Source of the DNA: Planctomycetota bacterium
GTDB taxonomy: Bacteria; Planctomycetota; MHYJ01; WSZJ01; JACPWG01
Reading direction: 5' to 3'
Assembly (NCBI GenBank): GCA_016197205.1
Contig: JACPWG010000098.1
Span: 1 to 63,814, forward strand
DNA: 63,814 nucleotides
Positions 58,993 through 63,814 of this stretch are shown in pieces. The notes below the pieces were generated by a model, which was not told where the DNA came from, did not search any database, and worked only from the letters and a program-made list of their open reading frames with translations. A program made the translations under genes and the position numbers. Numbering within the stretch: the first letter of the stretch is position 1; the number at the start of each line of letters is the position of its first letter.

Positions 58993-59799
58993 TTGCATAG
59001 GTTGCACCTTTCCTGGCGGGTCCTTGGCGGGTTCCTCGCCGCGGGTCTTCTCGCGCTCGCGCTCCCGCTCCCGGGCCAGAACGCCCCGCCTGCGCCCACG
59101 CCCGCGCCCGCGGCCGGCTCCGCGCTGGAGTTGCTGCAGCAGGCCATGAAGGAGCTCGGCGAACGTCCGGACTATGACGCGCGGCTCTCGGTCGAGACCA
59201 ACCTCCCGGACGGCGAAGAGGTGAAGACGCTGCTCGGCCGCGGGCGCATTGCGACCGGGGAACTCGGCCACTTCTGGGTCTATTTCGCGGGCGCGGGTGC
59301 GAAGGACCTGGAAGTGTACGTGCGGGGCCGGGCACGAGCCGCGCGCGAGCTGGAGGACGGCAAGTGGGCCGCGGCCTCGGGCGACCGTGGACCGGGCCTG
59401 CTGCCGGTGTTCCGGTTCCCGACCGACCTCTGGCTCACGATCGGCAGCGCGATCCAGAGTTGCGATCGGGGCGGCACGCAGTGGATCGGGGGGCACGAGT
59501 GCACGCTGCTGAACGTGGGGCTTCGAGCGGAGGCGGTCCAGGACCTCGCCGCCGCCTGGAAAGGAAAGTTCGCTCTCGACCCGGAATCCCTGCTTGCGAG
59601 CGCGATCGTCTGGATCGATGCGGCCCGGGGGCAGCTCGAGGCGGCCACCCTGCAGGTGGATGCGTCGGCGCGCGCGACCGCGGGGGTCAACCCCGACCAG
59701 GTCCCCCGGCTGTATTATTTCCTTCGGTTGGAAATCCCGAATCGGCCGCGGGAGCAGCCGGTCGCGTTCCCGGCCGACGTCGAGACGCTTTTGAAGTGA
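58993..59799 (+). CDS. Exported protein of unknown function upstream of SDR
   Basis: About 268 aa from TTG 58993, which has GGAG at 58981-58984; TTG 58975 is an alternative and no ATG fits. It has a signal peptide (VLGGFLAAGLLALALPLPG), a short Pro/Ala linker, then a ~220-residue beta-rich domain (YDARLSVETNLPDGEEVKTL, DLEVYVRGRARAARELEDG, DLWLTIGSAIQ) reminiscent of LolA/LppX-like lipoprotein carriers. That likeness is only by eye. It precedes the SDR by 8 bp, so the two are co-translated although one is exported and one is cytoplasmic. Confidence 0.6.
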   Translation: MHRLHLSWRVLGGFLAAGLLALALPLPGQNAPPAPTPAPAAGSALELLQQAMKELGERPDYDARLSVETNLPDGEEVKTLLGRGRIATGELGHFWVYFAGAGAKDLEVYVRGRARAARELEDGKWAAASGDRGPGLLPVFRFPTDLWLTIGSAIQSCDRGGTQWIGGHECTLLNVGLRAEAVQDLAAAWKGKFALDPESLLASAIVWIDAARGQLEAATLQVDASARATAGVNPDQVPRLYYFLRLEIPNRPREQPVAFPADVETLLK

Positions 59800-59807
59800 G
59801 GGTGGGC

Positions 59808-60623
59808 GTGAGCTACTACGCATCGGACCTGCTGACGGGGCGTGTCGCGCTGATCACAGGGGCGGGGACGGGGCTGGGCCGTCGGATGGCGGAGCGCATG
59901 GCCGGGGTCGGCGCGCGCATCGCGCTGGTGGGCCGGCGAGCCGACAAGCTGGGCGAAGTGGCCCGCGCGATCGAGGCCGCCGGCGGCGCCGCGGCCGCCT
60001 TTCCGGCCGACGTGCGCGACGTGGCGCAGGTCCAGGCCGCCGTGGACGGCGTGGTGGCGCGCTTCGGCCGGCTCGACATCCTGGTCAACAACGCCGCCGG
60101 CAATTTCCTCTGTCCCGCCGAGAAGCTCTCGCCCAACGGCTGGAACGCCGTGATCAACATCGTCCTCAACGGGACGTTCTTTTTTTCGCGCGCCGCGTTC
60201 CCCCACCTGGCCAAGGACGGGGGGTCGATCCTGAACATCCTCGCCGCCTACGCGTGGCTCGCGGGGCCGGGGACGGTCCACTCCGCGTCGGCGAAGGCGG
60301 GCGTGCTGGCGATGACGCGGGCGCTGGCCGTGGAGTGGGCGCCACACCGGATCCGGGTGAACGCGATCTCCCCGGGGCCGATCCACACCGAGGGGACCGA
60401 CAAGAATTTGTGGTCCGCGGCTCCGGATCTGGAGGCGAGAATCATCCGGCAGGTGCCGCTGCGGCGGCTCGGCACGGCCGACGAGGTCGCGGACGCCGCC
60501 CTCTTCCTCTCCTCCGACCTCGCGCGGTGGATCACGGGGCAGGTCCTGCCGGTCGACGGCGGGCACTGGCTGGGGAACGGGGTGTACGACTGGAACCCGG
60601 CGCGGGGGACGGCCGCGACGTAA
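59808..60623 (+). CDS. SDR-family oxidoreductase, 2,4-dienoyl-CoA-reductase type
   Basis: 271 aa from GTG 59808. The cofactor motif is TGAGTGLG (residues ~19-26), with NNAAGNF and a Rossmann fold. The usual catalytic YxxxK is altered: GTVHSASAKAG keeps the Lys but has His/Ser where Tyr stands, as in mitochondrial/peroxisomal and bacterial 2,4-dienoyl-CoA reductases. RVNAISPGPIHTEGTDKNL is also typical of that branch. An arginine in VGRRADK suggests NADP(H). It would reduce 2,4-dienoyl-CoA during degradation of unsaturated fatty acids, but no other beta-oxidation gene is nearby. Confidence 0.88.
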   Translation: MSYYASDLLTGRVALITGAGTGLGRRMAERMAGVGARIALVGRRADKLGEVARAIEAAGGAAAAFPADVRDVAQVQAAVDGVVARFGRLDILVNNAAGNFLCPAEKLSPNGWNAVINIVLNGTFFFSRAAFPHLAKDGGSILNILAAYAWLAGPGTVHSASAKAGVLAMTRALAVEWAPHRIRVNAISPGPIHTEGTDKNLWSAAPDLEARIIRQVPLRRLGTADEVADAALFLSSDLARWITGQVLPVDGGHWLGNGVYDWNPARGTAAT

Positions 60624-60790
60624 AATCCCAAATCCCAACTCGGGCGAAGGCCCGAAACCTAAACGGACGACGAAACCACCAAGCCACCAAGGCACGAAAA
60701 GCACGAAGGACCGTCACTAAGGGGGGCGAGTTGGCTCGGCCGAAAAGCGCCTTTGTGGTCTTCGTGACTTCGAGTCTTTGTGGTTTCGTC
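60622..60790. repeat. AAATCCC words followed by ACCAAGGCACG inverted repeat
   Basis: 60622-60645 repeats CCCAAATCCCAA and overlaps the stop codon of the SDR gene. 60669-60790 is an imperfect inverted repeat: left end GACGAAACCACCAAGCCACC, right end CTTTGTGGTTTCGTC, with inner ACCAAGGCACGAAAAGCACG on the left and CTTTGTGGTCTTCGTG on the right. No gene is visible up to 61060; a TCAATTCTC word run lies at 61035-61068. Confidence 0.8.
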
Positions 60791-61060
60791 GCCTGCGAAT
60801 CTGGAGACGCTTTCAAGAAGTCCACCGGTAGGGGTCCAAGGCAGGCGCGCGCCCGAAACCCAGAGACGATGACGCCACGATAGTACGCGGTGCAGCGAGG
60901 TGGAACCCCACGAGGAAGGAGGACGCGCCCCGCCGCTGCCTCACGGTCGCCGTTCGGCGGGTTGGCCTCGTCGCGCCTTCGTTGTGGAATCCGTGGTTGC
61001 CCTGAGATTCGACCGGAGCAGAAACCGTGGTGTGAATTCTCAACCCTCAAGTCTCAATTC

Positions 61061-63508
61061 TCAATTCCCGGTGCGCGCCCCCGCGATCGCCGAGGCCACC
61101 GCGCGCAGCACGTCCCCCACGTCGAACGGCTTCGGCACGCACACCACGCGCGCCTCCCGCAGGAAGCCGCCGCTCACGTCGCTCACGGTGTCCCCGGTCG
61201 AGAAGATGACCTTCGACGCCAGGGCCGGCCGGTGGGTCTGGATCCAGCGGAAAAGCGCGCGCCCGTCCAGGTCCGGCATGCGGACGTCGGAGAACACCAC
61301 GTCGAAGGGCTCCGCCTCCAGCGCCGCGATGGCCTCGCGTCCGGTGGACACGGCCACCGGGCGGGCGCCGGCGTCCGCGAGCAGCCCGTGGACCAGGTCG
61401 CGAATCCCCGCATCGTCGTCCACGATGAGGACGCGCGCGGGCGGCAGCGCGGGCGCGGGCGACAGGACGGCCGTGTCCTGGGTCGGGCTCGCCTTCGCCG
61501 ACGGGGTCGAAGCTTGCGGCAGGCAGATCGTAAACACCGTCCCGCCGCCCCCTCGATCGAAGGCCTCGATCCGGCCGCCGTGCCCTTCCACGATCTGGCG
61601 CGTGATGCTCAGTCCCAGGCCGGTCCCTTTCCCCACCGCCTTCGTGGTCACGAACGGCTGGAACAGGCGCTGCCGGACCGACGGGGCCAGCCCGGGCCCG
61701 TCATCCTCGACCCGCACCTCCACCTCGCCCGGCCGGCGCAGTCCACGGACCCACACGTGCCCGCTCCCTCGCGCGTCCACCACCGCCTGGTAGGCGTTCA
61801 CGATCAGGTTCAGGAACACTTGCTGGAGCTGGTACTCGTCCGCTTCCACGGTCGGGAAATCGGCCGGGATCAGGACCTCGACGGAGACGTTGTTCACGCG
61901 CATCTGGTACCGGAGAAGAGCCAGCGTCCGCTGGATCATTTCCAGCATGACGACGGGCGCCCGCTCGGACGCATGCTTCCGCGCGAACCCCAGCAGCCCG
62001 CGTACGATCTCGCGGCAGCGAATCGCGCCTTCGTCGATCGCCGCGATCTGCCGCAGCACCGCCTCGTCGGTGGACTGACGACGGAGCAACGACGCGTAGC
62101 CGATGACGGAGGCCAGCGGGTTGTTCAGCTCGTGCGCGATGCCCGCCATCAGTTGCCCGAGCAGGGAGAGTTTCTCCCCCTGCACCAGGTCCTCGTCGCT
62201 CGGCCGGAACGCGGGGACTTCGCGCAGCACGACCAGGTTCCGCGGCTCGCCGCCGGGGTCGTCCGTGCCTTCGATCGAGAAGCGGGAGACCAGGTATTCA
62301 TGGCCGGCCCGGCGCACGCGCGCCCCGTCGGTGAGCGGGACCTCCGCCTCCGGCGCGACCTCCCCCAGCGATCGACCGCGCACCTCGGTCTCGGTCACGT
62401 GCAGGATCCGACGCATCGCGGCATTGAGGCGCAACAGGTGGTTCTCCTCGTCGAGGACCAGCATGCCTTCCGGAAACGTGTCGAACGTCCGCTCCCACGC
62501 CCGGCGGTCCCCCTCCGCGTTCCGGAATTCCTCGGACTGCGCAAGCGCCGTGGCGAGGTGGGCGAGGACCGGGACGAGGTTGTGGATGTCGAGGGAGCGG
62601 AAGGCATGGGTGGAGCGGTGGGCGAAGGCCAGGATCCCCAGGCTCCGCCCGCGCATGCGCAACGGCTCGACGATCGCCGACCCGTACCCTCGCTCGCGGA
62701 GACGGGCGAGGTCGTCCGGTTCGTCCCCGGACCCGAGGTCGTCCCAGCGGACGGTCATCATCTGGCGGCGCACGGTATGGAAGAGCAGGTCGTCCCCCTC
62801 GGCGGGCCGGAGGCGCGGCTGCGGAGCGCCGAACCCGTCCACCGCGCAGAGTTCACGCGCCTCTCCGGTGTCCGCCCACGCGAAGACGCCGACCCAGTCG
62901 AAGCTCACCAGGCGGCGCAGCTCGGCCGCGACCAGGGGAAAGGTGCGCTCGAGCGGCCCTTGGGCGAGGAGGGAGAGCACGCGGTTCAAACAGGCGAGGC
63001 TCGTCTCACGGGTCTGTCGCTCGACGGCCTGCTCGTCGAGAAGCTTCCGCAACGACTGGGAGCGGCGGATCTGCGTGAAGACGGGTCCGGTCATGCGCGC
63101 GATGGAGGCGAGCGCGTCGCGCTCCGCGGCGTCGAAGGACTCGGACGTGGCTTTCAACAGGGCGAGGCAGCCGGGGGTGCAGCCGTCGGGCGCGGGCACC
63201 GGCTGCCAGAGGAACGCGCGCCGATCGCTCCCCGCGCACCGGCCGGAGAAGGCCGACCAGGCTGACGCGGCGTCGGCCAGCTCGGCAGGAACAACCACCG
63301 ACAGTCCGCGGAGCCAAACGCGCGGCGATTGGGAAGCGGTGCCCGCGGGGGCCATGAGGGCGAGCGCCCGGCAAGGCCAGCGGGAGGCCAGCCGTTCGAG
63401 CAGGGCCTGTGCCAGATCCTCCGCGCCCCGGGAACTTCCGAGGAGACGGGCGAGATCGTTGACGAAGTCGTCGACCGTGGTGTGGGTGTCGCTTACGGCG
63501 GTCGGCAT
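61061..63508 (-). CDS. GAF-PAS hybrid sensor histidine kinase
   Basis: An 815-aa soluble protein without membrane helices. Two GAF-like domains (~15-165, ~190-345), a PAS domain (~355-430), HisKA with H459 in MAGIAHELNNPLASVIGYAS, an HATPase with NLIVNAYQA, EDDGPGL and GKGTGLGLSI, and a C-terminal receiver with VDDDAG (~694), the phospho-accepting Asp in VFSDVRMPD (~743) and Lys in VPKPFD. ATG 63508 has AAGGGGG six bases upstream; the ATG five codons earlier is less well placed. It probably senses a cytoplasmic ligand or redox state; the output is unknown. The last codons run into TCAATTCTC repeat DNA (61035-61068). Confidence 0.92.
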   Translation of the reverse strand: MPTAVSDTHTTVDDFVNDLARLLGSSRGAEDLAQALLERLASRWPCRALALMAPAGTASQSPRVWLRGLSVVVPAELADAASAWSAFSGRCAGSDRRAFLWQPVPAPDGCTPGCLALLKATSESFDAAERDALASIARMTGPVFTQIRRSQSLRKLLDEQAVERQTRETSLACLNRVLSLLAQGPLERTFPLVAAELRRLVSFDWVGVFAWADTGEARELCAVDGFGAPQPRLRPAEGDDLLFHTVRRQMMTVRWDDLGSGDEPDDLARLRERGYGSAIVEPLRMRGRSLGILAFAHRSTHAFRSLDIHNLVPVLAHLATALAQSEEFRNAEGDRRAWERTFDTFPEGMLVLDEENHLLRLNAAMRRILHVTETEVRGRSLGEVAPEAEVPLTDGARVRRAGHEYLVSRFSIEGTDDPGGEPRNLVVLREVPAFRPSDEDLVQGEKLSLLGQLMAGIAHELNNPLASVIGYASLLRRQSTDEAVLRQIAAIDEGAIRCREIVRGLLGFARKHASERAPVVMLEMIQRTLALLRYQMRVNNVSVEVLIPADFPTVEADEYQLQQVFLNLIVNAYQAVVDARGSGHVWVRGLRRPGEVEVRVEDDGPGLAPSVRQRLFQPFVTTKAVGKGTGLGLSITRQIVEGHGGRIEAFDRGGGGTVFTICLPQASTPSAKASPTQDTAVLSPAPALPPARVLIVDDDAGIRDLVHGLLADAGARPVAVSTGREAIAALEAEPFDVVFSDVRMPDLDGRALFRWIQTHRPALASKVIFSTGDTVSDVSGGFLREARVVCVPKPFDVGDVLRAVASAIAGARTGN

Positions 63509-63814
63509 GTCGCCCCCTTCCATTGGCTTTCCCCCGCAGGGCCGGGCCGGCAAGGAGGCGCAGGGAAGCCCCGGCCTTTCCGGGGCTTCCCCGATCCTCC
63601 CCGCACTATTGTCGGCAATTTCGGGCGGGACCTTTGGAGAGGGGCGAGGAAATCGGGCATGGTTCAAACGTAGGTTACAGCCCACTTTTTTTATATTTTT
63701 TTTGTTTCTGGACCAAAATTTTTAGAAAATGACGAAAATCATAGTGTTTTTGCACCACTTTTGGTCAGAATTAGAAGAAAAAAAATTTTTAGTGTTGTAA
63801 ATAGTTCTATGTTA
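63509..63814. other. Leader region ending in an AT-rich tract
   Basis: After ~170 bp of ordinary GC-rich leader, base composition changes sharply at about 63680: long A and T runs fill the last 130 bp. An inverted repeat GACCAAAA/TTTTGGTC is at 63711-63718 and 63759-63766. It may be an AT-rich promoter/regulatory region, a junction with foreign DNA, or a contig-end artefact. No ORF is supported. Confidence 0.5.

Noticed and set aside
60890..63265. A 791-codon plus-strand open frame opposite the hybrid kinase
   Set aside because: Shadow of the kinase gene; composition is Arg/Gln/His-rich and unstructured.
1..63814. tRNA, rRNA or self-splicing intron genes
   Set aside because: I looked for conserved tRNA arms (GGTTCGAATCC-type) and rRNA blocks and saw none; a covariance-model scan would be needed to exclude them.

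Overview
The window is about 64 kb of GC-rich bacterial DNA (high-GC codon use throughout, except the last ~130 bp). The content suggests a Planctomycetota or related deep-branching, large-genome bacterium, probably from a metagenome: three Hanks-type Ser/Thr kinases with TPR, FG-GAP or PDZ tails, zinc-ribbon membrane proteins of no known family, a PDZ/alpha-alpha toroid exported protein, a c-heme (DUF3365-like) histidine kinase, and many intergenic repeats built from short words. This assignment is an inference from content; there is no rRNA or other phylogenetic marker, and I see no tRNA or CRISPR array.

Layout. 1-8.0 kb: a flavin-dependent halogenase-like oxidoreductase and a 1,760-aa kinase/FG-GAP/PDZ protein, bordered by repeats. 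8.0-10.5 kb: an isocitrate/isopropylmalate-type dehydrogenase overlapping a radical SAM/SPASM protein with a PCP-reductase-like tail. 10.6-18.3 kb: the most striking locus, a candidate conflict/defence module with a nitrilase-fold enzyme, a winged-helix regulator behind a palindromic promoter, and a 1,763-aa protein joining a ParA-like ATPase, a PD-(D/E)XK nuclease, a NACHT NTPase, pentapeptide repeats and about 13 near-identical WD40 repeats. 18.4-28.2 kb: a 3D-domain cell-wall protein, two zinc-ribbon membrane proteins, an M42 aminopeptidase coupled to an amidohydrolase fused to a degenerate M42 domain, and a protein with six 37-residue helical repeats followed by two Hfq/LSm-like domains. 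28.2-36.2 kb: a Gly-rich protein between inverted repeats, then two paralogous Ser/Thr kinases.

36.7-47.1 kb is a same-strand run that looks like polar-lipid head-group synthesis: HAD phosphatase, nucleotidyltransferase/ATP-grasp fusion, class III aminotransferase, Gfo/Idh oxidoreductase, two CDP-alcohol phosphotransferases, a flippase-like membrane protein and a membrane glycosyltransferase. A myo-inositol-1-phosphate synthase lies about 6 kb downstream on the other strand, so an inositol- or aminocyclitol-type phospholipid is a reasonable hypothesis. 47.4-55.4 kb: an unknown exported protein, a c-heme sensor kinase, a MgtC/DUF4010 membrane protein, the inositol-phosphate synthase and an outer-membrane beta-barrel. 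55.8-63.5 kb: a PDZ/toroid protein, a thioredoxin-like gene interrupted by an in-frame UGA with a SECIS-like hairpin (probable selenoprotein), an exported protein coupled to a dienoyl-CoA-reductase-type SDR, and a GAF/PAS hybrid histidine kinase.

Intergenic DNA is rich in small repeats: a 164-199 bp element with ~26-bp terminal inverted repeats (three copies), a companion AT-richer repeat (three copies), and several families of short-word repeats, most of them hairpins. Some of these run into gene ends.
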